From contig NW_025335438.1 in the NCBI RefSeq assembly GCF_004798865.1, positions 14,568,513 to 14,632,512 on the forward strand: a DNA stretch of 64,000 bases. Reading direction: 5' to 3'. The notes beneath the pieces were generated by a model. The model worked only from the letters and a program-made list of their open reading frames with translations, searched no databases and was not told the origin of the DNA. The translations under genes and the position numbers were made by a program. This DNA comes from Varanus komodoensis. Its lineage: Eukaryota; Chordata; Lepidosauria; Squamata; Varanidae. Below, piece by piece: positions 22,658 through 34,944 of this stretch (position 1 is the stretch's first letter; each line of letters begins with the position of its first letter).

Positions 22658-23300
22658 GTAGGATTATAGAACAACAAACTATGTATTCTTGCAAATCATG
22701 AACTTGAAATGTAAAAATTAGATTTTTTTCTTTCTGACTCTGAGAAGATAGTTTTGTTACTAGTAGACTGTTGACATACGTATACTGAAAATCAGCTATT
22801 TTTCATTTAGCTTTGTTGGCTTTTGTTGACTTAATGGCTTTGATGTGCCTTCTGCTTTATCATTCAATTTCTGTTTCTTTTACAAGTAAGCTTCCTCTGC
22901 TGCTACTTTCCTTTTGGGGATGGGTCTAGGAACAGTACAAAACTTAGAGGAAGAGGCAAGATAATCCAAAATATTCATTTCCCCCACTTTCTAGAGGCTG
23001 TTAGAGACCCAGGATAGATAAAAATGGCTTAACCCTTTGGAATTTATGCCAACATTTTCTCTGTGTTTTAGAGTTATGCATGGGGGAAAATCTAGATGCC
23101 TGACTTTCTAAAAAGAGCCATTAATATGGTGAAAATGGATGTGTAGTTGTAAAATAGAAACTGGATGTTCTTTCCATATCAAGGGAATATTAACAAGTTT
23201 CCAATGCCCATTCCAGAAAAAATATATTTTAAGAAGAAAGATGGGCTTCTGGAAAAAAATTGCCCATGTCAATGCTGGTGACTTAGGAGACCATAATGTT
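22658..23300. other. ASPH intron 3, first part
   Basis: AT-rich intron sequence with no recognised element. Confidence 0.5.
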
Positions 23301-23590
23301 ATTGCAGCCCTTGCTGGATTAGACCATAGGCACATATAGACCAACATTCTGTTTCCACAGTAGCTAGCCAGGTGCCTATTGGAAGACCACAAGCAGAACA
23401 TGAGTGTAGTAGCATCCATTCACATTCCATAGCAACTGGCACATGGAGTCACAATGCCTCTGCTACTGTAACTATAATTATATAGCCATCAGGACTATAT
23501 AATTGATAGATCTGATTATCTATTAAGTAACAGATAATCCCACTGACAGATTTATTATCTATCCCATTGATAGATGTATTATCTATTAAA
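23300..23590 (+). repeat. Old interspersed repeat, family name not known to me
   Basis: CTTGCTGGATTAGACCATAG, AGCCAGGTGCCTATTGGAAG, CACAAGCAGAACATGAGTG and AGCCATCAGGACTATATAAT resemble, in order, an interspersed repeat I remember from many reptile genomes. The end has become a short tandem array of ATCTATTA-like units. The copy is degraded. Confidence 0.55.
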
Positions 23591-24034
23591 ACTGCTAGGA
23601 AAGGGATATTTTTGAAGTGTTAAAGCTAAAATAATTTTCCATTTTTCTTCTTGTGAAGGAAAATTATAATGATTCTGATATAAATTATTTTAAGATCATA
23701 AATTGATTCACTGCAGTTCAAATGCCAAATTCTGTGATTTTGACATGTTAGAAAACAAAACAGTTTAGCAAGGTATAGTTTAGAGCATTGTGTGTTTTTT
23801 TTGTTTACTGTCAGTTTAGTGCTTCTCTCATTTGGTGTGTTCACCTTTTAAAGGCAAAACAGTGACCATAGCAATGGCTTTGTTGATTCAGGTACTATAT
23901 CAAATTATAGCTAGTTCTCTCTTCTGTTATATAGCATTCATTACAACTAATGAAAACTAATTGAATTGCTACTTATATATACAGTTTCATTCTGAGGTAT
24001 CATGGCTTCAGTTACTTTTGTTTAAAGCAAAATA

Positions 24035-24440
24035 GTCGGCAGTCCCCGATTTACAAACACCCAAGTTAAGAACAACCCATACTTATGAACGAACTGCCAT
24101 AAAGCTTTTTAATTTTTAGAAATTACTGAGTAAAATTGTCATCTCTATAGAGAGAGAAAGAGAAAGGGGGAAAGAAGGAAGTCTCGTAAACAGACCTTCC
24201 TATCCAACCCATCTGGAGAGGGAAATATCTCTGGCATTTCCTTGCTGCATGGGAGAAGACAGTGGTGAGTTTGGGAAGTGGTTAGAAATATTCACAGGTT
24301 TTCCACTTTAATGGGGATCCTATGCCCCTAAGTCCCGCAAATGTGGAAATCGATCATGTATCGATCAAATACATGATCGACTTGCAGACAAATTTCCATT
24401 TCCCAGGAACGAAACTTGTTTGTAACCCAGGGACTGCCTG
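24035..24440. mobile_element. Tigger-like (Tc1/mariner) MITE
   Basis: The left end GGCAGTCCCCGATTTACAAA and the complement of the right end, GGCAGTCCCTGGGTTACAAA, are inverted repeats of the TcMar-Tigger style, flanked by TA (24033-24034 and 24441-24442). It is about 406 bp with no transposase. Inside is a perfect 12-bp-arm hairpin at 24350-24380 (arms TCGATCATGTAT and ATACATGATCGA, loop of 7). Confidence 0.72.
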
Positions 24441-24442
24441 TA

Positions 24443-25281
24443 TTGGAATGGTAAGGGTATCATTTTCTTTTCAGCAACAACTTGGGCAAATCTATATTTC
24501 ATCTTATTCTCCATGTGCGTATTGCTTCTGCCTTGGGCAATAAGTTATGACAGAAACTATAGCTTTACCTATTTTCCTTACATATTGATCTTTTCAGTTC
24601 AGAATAGTTGCAGGTTGGCATGCATTTCTTTGATTTCACTTTCTGCTTGAACTCCTCTTGCATGACTGGAACCTAGGTTCTGTCAGTGTCCCAAATACAG
24701 CATTTATCATACTTTCCTAGGCGCATGAATGTTTTTCATCATATGCAACTGCACTTCTTCTGAAATCAACATTGTGATTGAACTGCTACTTATATAATAT
24801 TGTATGATTTGGCAAAAATGTTTTTATGATAACTAGGTCCTATTTGCTTGGTGGATTGGTGGGGTATAAATAAGATATGTGATTGTATTAATAAGCAATC
24901 ACAATGCAATGGTTACAGTAGATGTTGCTAGGTGAAATACATAGCAAAACTCCTGTTGATATGAATGGAGAAGGATTACTATCATTGTGTCACTTGTCTT
25001 TCCTAGACATGCAAGATACAAATGGTTAACTTTATAAAATTGTGAAAGTATTAAGTATTTCCAGCAAGTATGAAGGTTTTGTGTTTACATCATATTATAT
25101 TGTCTTTTAAGAAGATCAGTTTGTTCAGGTGGAAAACATCCTGAAATGAGTAGTAGGTTTATGGTTTGGAATGAACCTTCTATAAGAGTTTGCTAGTGTC
25201 TTAATTTCTTGCTACATATGTCATCCAACTGATTGTTTTTGAAGTAAATCTACTGCATTAATTTTTATCTTTCTACTTCAG
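24443..25281. other. ASPH intron 3, last part
   Basis: AT-rich intron sequence with no recognised element; the exon 4 acceptor closes it. Confidence 0.5.
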
Positions 25282-25350
25282 GAAAACTTGGAATCTATGA
25301 TGCTGATGGAGATGGAGATTTTGATATAGAAGACGCCAAGGTTTTGCTAG
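25282..25350 (+). CDS. ASPH: ASPH exon 4 (acidic Ca2+-binding segment; GC donor)
   Basis: The acceptor TACTTCAG ends at 25281; the exon is 69 nt, phase 1-1, and encodes G-KLGIYDADGDGDFDIEDAKVLL. The DADGDGDFD run resembles an EF-hand calcium loop and lies in the lumenal part shared by junctin, junctate and the hydroxylase. The human sequence differs only at DVDD versus DIED. The exon ends CTAG followed by GCAAGT: a GC-AG intron with otherwise perfect donor consensus. No GT donor keeps the frame at this point. This is where isoforms diverge: exon 4 can join the exon at 32045, the junctin exon at 38786 or the hydroxylase exon at 55539, all in phase 1. Confidence 0.95.
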
Positions 25351-25654
25351 GCAAGTAGATATTTCTAAAACTCTGTCTGAAAATATTGCATTATATTACA
25401 TTTCTAAAACTCTGTCTGAAAATATTGTAACATTCAAATAGGAGGTAGAATCGGATCTGAATGATTTTACCGTATATTATGGTATTGATCAAATTAGGTA
25501 TCATTTTAAAGTGTGTTGCTATAGAAGAGTTGTTTGTATCCTGGTTTTAAAGCCCTGTTCAGATCTTCACTGTGAAAAATTAAGAATGTAGATACTTTTA
25601 AAAATATAGACCACTGATGACACTGTATGTATAAAAGCACATTTCCATTGATTA

Positions 25655-25990
25655 GAAATTGTAAAGTGCCTTTGAAGACTCTTCAGAAGCTGCAGCTTGT
25701 AGAAAATGCAGCAGCCAGATAAATAACAGGGATCAGATAGTCTGATCAATCCTGGCCTGCTTGCATTGGCTTCTCATTTGCTTCTGAGTCCAATTCAAAG
25801 TAATACAACCAGAACCCTTCAGTGCTTCACCCAATCCTGATAATCAAATGAATAAATGCTAGATGATTGCTAGTATGGACAAAAGACATGGTATTTAGTT
25901 TTTCAGACTTTATTTGAAATGCTTCTAGTTACTATGTGATATATAAGGGCAGCTGAAGGACTACTGCCACACTTAGTCCTTTTCTGCTTT
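25655..25990 (+). mobile_element. Ancient L2-clade LINE fragment
   Basis: LQLVENAAAR, QSWPACIGFSF and similar pieces can be read from 25690 onward and align to the L2 C-terminal LQLVQNRAARLLTGT, LHWLPI region. The similarity is weak and full of stops, indicating an old copy. Confidence 0.5.
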
Positions 25991-28900
25991 AATTTCTAAC
26001 CTTATCAGATGGGCTTTGGATTTGAATTTGTCTTAACTTTCTAAAAGTGGAAGTTCTAGTAGCAGTATAATTTAATGCTATTTCCATTTTATGGACTCAA
26101 GAAGCCACTAGCAACTACTAATTCATTCTCCATCAGGAATCTCATCCCATCCTTGTCTTAGACAAAGCTGGTGATCTAGATTTAGTGGGTAGATTTCTTG
26201 AAGACAGCTGGAACATGGCTTCCAAAAAAGGCGTCATTGTAATTTTCACCCTGAAACTCTGGGTTTTGGTTTGCTTTTACCCATTAGACCATATTCCACA
26301 TTCAGGAAGAACTTGGGGTTGTGATTTTTCAAAATGGGGGCAGGAATGAGCACAGAACATCTATCCTGTTCATAGGAATGCTGCCTAGTTCTTCCATAAG
26401 AAATTCGTAACTCAGCAATGTTCCCCTAATGCTGCTGGGTATCCTTCCCAGTTCTTCCTTCCCTTTTGTAGTAAGCAGCTAGAGCTAGGAGAATGCCTTT
26501 CTCAGCTGCTTATTCTTTACTGTGCTCCTTGTTTCTCTGTCACTAGTTGGGCTCCAGAGGGTAAAAGAAACAGATGTTTGCAGTGAAGAAATAATTTGGT
26601 CTATTCCTACCATCTAATGAGGTGCACTCTTCTTCATATGCAGCCTTATTTCTTCAATCCATGGTGAAAGGATGAACTTAAAGATTTTGACTGCCTTGCT
26701 TTGATTCCTTATTGGCTACTATTGACAGGGCATGGAGCGATAAGAATTCATTTGGTCAAATATGCAATGACATCGGCAAATGCAGTAGAACATTTAGGGT
26801 TAGATCTGACCCTCTAAAACACGTTGCCATCTTTGTATGTCATGCTAAGCAAAAGGCCATGGTGGGTTGGTGGTTCATGGAAGAATCCATGGTATGCCAA
26901 ACAGTTGATCAGGTTCAGTATGGGTTGTTATCTTTTCCCCATAGTCTTCCAGCCAATATCCCAGAGTGCTTTGTGGCAGCATCAGTCTTACCTTCCTCTC
27001 CCTGCTCTGATCATTATCTCTTTTTGTTTACCACTTTTTTCAGAGCCACAAAATGTGCAGTTAGGATCAAGAGGGTTCGCACTTAGGAAATTGTGCATTT
27101 GCGTTAGTAATTTGAAAGTTGGATTTTTATAGCTGCATGAACGCATCTTTATGCCTTTTTGATATATGTTGACTTGCATATCTTTGCATGTTTTAGTTGT
27201 CAAACGAAGTGGGAAAGCACACTGGGTAACAGATTGACAGGATAAGAATGCAAATTGGCTAATTGTGGACAGTTGCTAATCTTGTTGCCACTACTTTTTT
27301 GAAACATTTTTCCCCTTCACAGATAATTTTTAACTGAACAGCTTAGCAACATAAGTGTGGAATCCTTTTTGTTTTTCCCTCTTTTTGACCTTTCCCTTAT
27401 CTCCATCTATTCCACAAAGGAAGATATTAACCCGACAAAAGCCCTTTTTGTGGTTCATTTTCAGAGCTAATATTGCTGTGGTTATTGCATTTATCTGACA
27501 AAATTGAGAAGGCAGGTGTATGGAGGAAGTATTGGGGGATGGATGTAAGTCCTTCAGAGCTGATGCCTCATTTGGACCATTTAAATCTTTTTAATGGGAA
27601 ATGTCAAGTCTGAAAAGTAAATGGAGGGGAAATTCAACAGAGGAAACTTGCAAGGACATCAATCAGAGAAAATATATTGGAAAAATGTAAGTGCACACTT
27701 GTGTAACAGCAATATTTTGCAGTTTAATATTTAATATTTGATTAAAAATAATCAAATTGCAATGACATTTTGTGCAAACTTCTTGGGCCAACATAATTTT
27801 TAAACAGTGGCAAATCCTTGGATGCTGATGGAGGGACTGTCATAGATGTGGCACAAATCATGAAAAGCAGCAAGGAGTTTTTGTTGATCTTGCCAGGCTG
27901 ATAGGAAGAATGACTCCATACCTGAAAATGTAAGAAACATACATAATTCTATGTATGTGCCGCAGAATATAGATAAAATGAAAGAATGGACACTTGGAGA
28001 CATTTGAATGAAGAAATACATGTAACATACAGGAAAAAAGGAAATAAAAAGATAGAAGATCAGAATTGCTGTAAAGTGTGAGCCAACATATTGGGGCATA
28101 AATAAGAACATGCAATAGTTAACTGAATGAGAGAGAGAGACAAAAAGACCTTAATGCAGTTACATCAAACTAATTCAAGAGGGGGAATTGTAGGTGCATA
28201 TGTGGCTAACAAGCTTAAAGAAGCTTGCACAAAATAGAAAAGAGTGCATAGTCAGAAAAGAACAATCTACAGATCAAAACACATGACAGAAAAGGGGACT
28301 TAAAACTTCATTTGGACAGTTTTTAAGATCGGGAAGATGACCAATGATAGAGAAACTCTGCAGGGTAGAAGTCTAGAAGCACAGGGAGATTTCTGGTGTT
28401 GAAAACAAGCTCTGAGTGCTTCATATGATTATTTATGTTGTGTCTTTTTTAGTCAAATTGATATATTGGTTAAAGGTTCAGTATTCCTCTTGGTATAATA
28501 AAACTGATTCAATGTGTGTGCTATAGCTTATCTGAAAAACTTACTGAACATTGGTTTGTGTTACTGTACGTGGCAAAGATTTTCTAATGGCTTTAGTGCA
28601 CCTCATTTGATTCCCTTTAATCCAGATTTTAATACATTGGTTTTATGCATTCTGACCACTCTTTACTTCCATTATTGGTAGCATAGAAATAAATGTGTTC
28701 AGACATTCTCTGGACTATTTCTGTTCATGCTTAACAGTCATTAAACAACTTGTGGGGGTAGGAAGAACATGTAGGGATAACTTGCTGGTGGTGTTGCATT
28801 TTTCCGAATAATTCTTTTTGCAATTCATTGGTCTGGGACAAATAATTTTACAGTGCTTAATTTTTCCATTGACAATTCTCAGTTTCAGGAGTTGATTAAT

Positions 28901-31900
28901 AAACAAATGTATACCACTTTTGAATGCAATACTAGACAATTTCATCTATTTCAAAGTGTAATGTTTTGCTGAGGAAATAACATCACTATGTCAGTTTCAC
29001 ATTGTGCTTCTTATAATCATTCATAAAAGAAAAAGTATTTCAACAGCTGTGCATGTCCTCTAGTTTAAAAGCACCAAGAACTTTAACAGAAAACTTGGTA
29101 GAAGAAAGAACAGGGCAAATATTTCTGTGTATAAATATATGAGAGAGTGCACATATGTTTGAACATGTAAACATTGGTATCCTGAATTAGTAGTTTAAGT
29201 ATGGTGTTAACTTTCTCTTGAAAGTGATATCAAGAAATAGTTGTGGAACTGTAAAGGCACAATCCTGCTATTGTTGCTGAAACTTAGGGTTATGTGTGCT
29301 TACAATATGTGCTCTTGTCCCATTTTCCCCCTCTAGTAGTTCTTTGCTTGTACTTGTGACTACTTAGTTCATAGTTAATAAAAGTTAAGAACTATAACTG
29401 TAATGCATTGCACTACATTAGAAATAGGCATGGTTAGAATATAGAATATAGAAACAGGTATGGGTTTTGTTTTTGTTTTTTTTTACCAGAGATGATTTTC
29501 ACATGATTTTTGTGAGAATTTTACAGAAATCTTTCATTTTCAACTTGTTACATTATTTCTTTAAGCAAGGATTCTAACAGGACTAGGTTAATGTTTCTGT
29601 GCTATATGCCAGGCTTTCTTTAGCTTAAAATGGAAATGCATGTTCTATAAATGCATGTTCTATAAATAGGACAAAAGAACAGTAGAAGTTTTAATTTCAT
29701 ATCTTTAAGATAGTTTATCTTAATCTAACCATAAGCAGTTTGTATCATAAGATGAATAAATTGATTAAGAATTATTTCCACACATTACATCTCTCCCCTT
29801 AGAACTTAATATAGCTGTTTGCATCAGGTTGTAGCTACCTCACTGATGGATGTGTCTGCCAGTGGAAAGGGGATGGAAATACTTTCTAGCATTTTCCCTT
29901 TCTACCTTGTAGTCTCTCTGCATACAGTCTAAAGCTGACAGAAAGTTTGAGAATGCATTCTAGCAGATTTGCAGTTTACAGCTGAGTGCAAGGGAGAATG
30001 GGAATTGGCAAAAACCATGTCCACCTATGACTGGTGGACATTTTTGATGGCAGAGCAGCCACAATAGGCATATAACCCAGTACTCTGTATATGGTTTTTT
30101 TTTTTTAATGTTGGTAGTTCTTACATTACAGCAGGGATGGGAAATGTGTTATTCCAGTTACTGTTACACTGCATCTGTTATTATTTCTCACAAATGTTTA
30201 TACTTTCTATGGCTAAAGGCAGTTGTACTCTAAAAGTACCTGGAGCACACCACGTTTTCTATCTCTGTGTTAAGGTTTCACTGCATATGCGTAAAACATA
30301 CATGCAGTGTAAAACAACCCAGACTGTCATCCAGTTCCATGCAACAGTTGTTTGATAGGAAATAAAAAATAATTGTAAATATAAAGGCTTCAATATGTGA
30401 TCTCTCTCTAATCATTAATAGATGTAATTTGCACAATATACTTAAAGAACTACATAAAGCAGGAATTGGTTTAATTTCTCTCTTGGATCAGTTGGTAGAA
30501 AATGCATCATTAATGAAAAAGAAGCTAAAGCTGAAAATTAAATTAGAAGTTCCTGCAATGGAGAGAAGTAAGTAGTTGATCTGTAGTGGGACCTGTGCTA
30601 TTCCATGGATTCATAAGTGATCTTGCATGAGAATCATGTTTAACCAGTGAACTATCAAAATTCTTCAAGGTTGTTGAAAGCTGTGTTGATTCTGATGAGT
30701 TCCAAAACGATCTCTCCCAAAAGACATTTAGATGTAATCTAGTGTAGATACAATGATAGTAATCTCCATAGAGCCAAGCAATCCTAATTCACAGATGTTC
30801 TGCTGATTTTTTTGAACTGGTAATGAATGATCAGAAAAGAGATTTTGAAGACATGGTGGATAGTTAAGTGAAAACATTATCCTGACGTTTGGGGATGGTG
30901 GAATGGTCAAATTTGCTAAATTATTAGACAAATGGGAATTTTAAAATACCACTGACATTATGCCTTAATATAAGTTTATGTTGTTTCCACATTTGAAATA
31001 AAGATTTGGTTGCCATTATCAAAAGAATGTCATATACATGGAAAAGTTGGAGGAATTGGGGAACTGAAATGATAGAGTGGCTAGAGCACCTCTTCCATGA
31101 TGAGTAGCTGAAGCAGTTCTGTGTGTATTTATAATAAACATGAACATTACAAAGATCAATATTTATGCATACTGGAGAAAATAGACATTGTTCTTTGAAT
31201 CAAAACATTCGAATTTGGAGTTAACCCATAACATTGAGAAAGGTCATCAAACAAATACAACTAATGTACAGAATTTGCTGTCAAAATGTACTGATGAAAA
31301 TAAAAGATTGGATAAATTCATGCCAAACACCTGTTCAGATCCAGCAGGTTTCTTATTGTTCAGAATGCTTTGTTCTCAATCTTGCCCTTAAATATTATTT
31401 TCTGAAGGTTCATCATGTAAACTATAATTTTTTGCTTGAAGATTTAGTTTCTTTCAGAGGGATGGCCATGTCATTCTATCAAGGCAATTGTGATGCTTTA
31501 AAAATGCATTGCACTGTGGCATAGTTTTGTATGAGTCAAGGCCACCTCCGTCAGATTTGTAAAGCTGTCTCCTAAGTGGGTAGGCATATATACAAGCATA
31601 TTTCTGGAAGAACTGCTTTTTTAAAAGACAACTTCTGTGGTCAAAAGATCAAGCAGTATAAAAGATGACTCTGTGGGTACTGGATTACTTTGTAGAACAC
31701 GGACATACAGCATGCAGTTGTAATCCTGATGTGTAACTTCTGGTGACAAATAGGCATACAAATTAAGTACCGTAAGTCTATCTCTTTCAATTTCCCTTCC
31801 ATTTCTTCATAACTGGAAACTGTGTGCTTGTTTGTTTATACAACCTTTCACATTTCTCTTTACTAATTTGCTCAATTACACTGTTCTAACATTCTATTCT

Positions 31901-31965
31901 TGTTACATTACTGATCATGATATAAAGTTTCTTAAATCCTTCTACTTCTTTCCACCTAACTGCTG
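25991..31965. other. ASPH intron 4 (exon 4 to exon 5), mostly unique
   Basis: About 6 kb of AT-rich intron. I found no exon in the required phase and no repeat I could name with confidence; short ORFs here are chance frames. A few segments (for example 26850-27060) look like old DNA-element debris but have no recognisable ends. Confidence 0.45.
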
Positions 31966-31988
31966 CCTTTTCTTTCTTTCTTTTCTTT

Positions 31989-32026
<38 letters not shown>

Positions 32027-32032
32027 TCCTTT
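31966..32032 (+). repeat. CT-rich microsatellite acting as polypyrimidine tract of exon 5
   Basis: Sixty-seven consecutive pyrimidines run from 31966 to 32032, with a (CT)n core at about 31993-32019, ending 12 nt before the exon 5 acceptor. It therefore serves as the polypyrimidine tract of the alternative exon. Microsatellites of this kind vary in length, and CU-rich tracts bind PTB-type splicing repressors; a regulatory effect here is inference. Confidence 0.85.
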
Positions 32033-32044
32033 ATTCTTGTGTAG

Positions 32045-32286
32045 GCCTGACCAAAGATGGCAATAATGAAAATATTGATTCCCTTGAGGAAGTCCTTAAT
32101 ATTTTAGCAGAGGAAAGTTCTGATTGGTTTTATGGTTTCCTCTCATTTCTCTATGATGTAATGACTCCCTTTGGCATATTAGAAGAAGAAGAGAGCGATA
32201 CAGCAGATGATGTTGATGGTACGTCACAGAATGAAGGGGTTCAGGGGAAAAAGACTTGTGTTATTGTAGATTTACAGAACCAGTGA
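32045..32286 (+). CDS. ASPH: ASPH exon 5: internal exon or read-through terminal exon
   Basis: The acceptor TTGTGTAG ends at 32044. As an internal exon it ends at 32218 before GTACGT (174 nt, phase 1-1) and encodes LTKDGNNENIDSLEEVLNI, then a hydrophobic part with SSDWFYGFLSFLYDVMTPFG, then EEEESDTADDVD. If the donor is not used, the frame stays open for 22 more codons, ending CVIVDLQNQ at the TGA 32284-32286. Human has a short ASPH isoform with the nearly identical tail TSQNEGVQGKTCVILDLHNQ, so the read-through terminus is a real conserved alternative end. The result is a short membrane-anchored protein without the hydroxylase domain. From exon 1a, with the cassette, it would be about 170 residues. 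Confidence 0.93.
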
Positions 32287-34930
32287 CTTCAGTTCAGGGA
32301 CCAAGTTCATTGATTTGTGGAAATGTCCATGAAATTATCCAAGTGCAACAGGGTGCTGAGCTAAAATGGGTTAAACCCTTCTAATTGACATATCAGCCAT
32401 ATGATGTAGATTCAATTGTTTAAAAGCCTTCTAGAAGCTTGCAGTTTAGTGACAGACTGGAGGAACACATTTGTCACTAGTTAGGCAACAGTGTCTTCAC
32501 AGTGGTGTGACTGGTTTTTGTATGACATTGCTTCAGTTTGTGCATTCTTCGCACTAACCGGCACAGCACTATGGTAGTAACCTATTATATTAACCCTTAA
32601 ATGGTTCATCTTTCTAACAAAATTGTTACTTGACTGTAAACTATTCTGGCATGATTGACAAATTGTGTATATATTTATATTTTAGATTTTAATATTCTAC
32701 CTAAATTGCATCAAATGGGAGAACTATTATTGAAATTATTTGAATTTGCTACAAATCATTCATTTTCTGGTTTCTTATTTGCTTTTATATGCTTCTGGAA
32801 CTGAATATTCAGAGTAGTTAAACTTTGTTATTCCATTAATAAACCCATCTACTATATGGAAAAATAGCATGTAATTCTTATTGTATATTTTGAAATCAAG
32901 ATGTTAATATTTTCTTTTTCATATGCTATTCACCTCTCAAAGACTGTTTTGTTTGTAAGAATTTAGTGGACATTTTATGAAAGCAAAAAGCTGCAAATAT
33001 GTATTCCTTCTGTAATGCTAAACTAATTAAAACATAATACAAACTGTCTTCTACAATGAATGATTGACTTGGCTTTGTTTGTTTGTTTGGCCTTCCCTTC
33101 TCCTACCATGTTCTCATTGTGAGATAATGGAATTTTTCAGGTTTCCCAGATAGTAATGTCCATGCCCAGCTTTCTGTGCACTAGCTTACCCTTCTGGAAT
33201 ATGTGTACATGCAAGAACTTGATAACTGGGCAATGGGAGATAAGAGCCAATGCCTGCACTGCATGTATACTGCTGAATAAATACTTGGCCTTATTCGGTT
33301 TGATATTGCTGATCAAGAATTAGTCTTGAGGGAGTGAGGCACTGGCAACTCTATTACTCATTACTATTGGTGTGAGAGTATAAGTGATGTCTATCAACCG
33401 AAGATCTGTGAATTTTCAAAACTTATTTTAATAATACTGCACAAATAATACTGAAAAGCAGTTTTATGTTTTGCACAAGCTCCTGCTTGCTTTGCTTTGA
33501 TTCTGATGTGTAAATGATTAGTGGAAAGTGCATATTTAATTCAAACAAAATACATGAGCTGAACCCTGGATTTCTGTGACCACCTTCAACTGTATCTGAT
33601 ACAAAGCTTGTTTTCTCTCTCCAAACCCCACCCCGTTAGAGTAAGAGTTCAAATGGTTGGGTATTGTAGAAATATCTAAAAGTATTTTTGATCTGTTGGT
33701 TAATATGGTGTGTTTTATCCTCAGATGGAATGAAACATTTAAACTATAATGTTTGAAATTCATAGCTTTGTGAGCAAAGGATGACTTGCAAGAACTGACC
33801 TTTACGGATCAGTTGGAATACTTTTAAAGTTCTGAATATCTGAGAGGTGGTTTCGGGGTGCAGTCCATTGCAAGTTTAGACAGCAGAAAGGACCTACAAC
33901 TCCCACCATTTTCCAGCTAACTATGTTGGCTGGGGTGTGCCAGGAATTGTAGACCTTTTTCTGCCTAAAGTCACATAGGATTGTGCCTTTTAATTGTTTC
34001 GATTCAGGCATTTGTGTTTGTGCATTGCCATTGTGAGTGGGGGTGGGGGTGTGACAATGTGCTTATCTTACCATCTCAGTCATTTTCTTGCTGCCCCCAT
34101 TAAAACAGGAAATCTTCTCTGCTTGTGTGCACATGCTTTACAACCGTGTGCATGATTTATTTCAAGACTCTAGATTTTAATTGAAGGCAATGAAAAGAGA
34201 GCAAGATCCCTGTTTCATACTTTCCTTTCAACACTCGGAAGGCAATATGGGTGTGATGAAGAAGGTGGGGCATGAAGCACAGCTTAATTCTCCTACCCTC
34301 ATATGATGATGAGCTCATGAATTGGAACATCTGAACAGGGCCATCCTTTCACTTCAAAATGGCAGCTACTGGGGATTGTTCAGGGCTTCCAAGACCAAAT
34401 ACTGGTACTGCAATATGGTATGTCAGTTTGCAAATATATGGTGATTCATAGAATCCATAAAATATTTATCAAGTTTAACTTTGCTGTTGCATTTTGTCAC
34501 TAGACTGCCAACAAGATATTCCATTTTCTTTCTGCATGTATTTCACCTTTGTTTTGTCTTTGAATACAAATATTTTCAAACTTACAGATTTTACTGCAGA
34601 TATTCTAAATAATAATGTGCTTCAGCTGACCAAAGTGTCATAAGCTCATTCTTTCAAGATACCTATTATTGAAAGCTATAATGTACTTCTCAATAATAAT
34701 TAGTTAATAGTTCCAAGTATCTAAACTATGCAAATATACTGTATGTTGTTAGATATTACATATACCATAATATCCAGTAACAGTAATGGAAGTTTAACTG
34801 TGGGGTTTATTTCAAAGATGAGTGTGGTGTTGATCAGTTACACAACTTAGTGCCTTTGATAAAACATGTTTCAATCTAAATAATTTATGTTAACAAGTTT
34901 GCTTTTACTGCCCAATGCTTTTCAAAGCTT
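32287..34930. other. ASPH intron 5, first part
   Basis: This begins with the putative 3' UTR of the read-through isoform. At 33885-33975 lies a degraded palindromic repeat (CCTACAACTCCCACCATTTT and GTTGGCTGGGGTGTGCCAGG). Otherwise unremarkable. Confidence 0.5.
32838..33281 (+). terminator. ASPH: Candidate polyA signals for the exon 5 read-through isoform
   Basis: AATAAA occurs at 32838-32843 and again at 33276-33281, both downstream of the read-through stop at 32284-32286. Either would give a 3' UTR of about 0.55-1.0 kb. The hexamer is common in AT-rich introns, so these are candidates only. Confidence 0.3.
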
Positions 34931-34944
34931 CTAAAAATATATAC

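Noticed and set aside
24126-24185. GAGAGAGAAAG purine-rich stretch as an exon enhancer or gene part
   Set aside because: It lies inside the Tigger-like MITE and is not near any exon.
26712-27086. ORF of 124 aa in intron 4
   Set aside because: No known domain, no splice context in the gene's phase, and composition like the surrounding intron.
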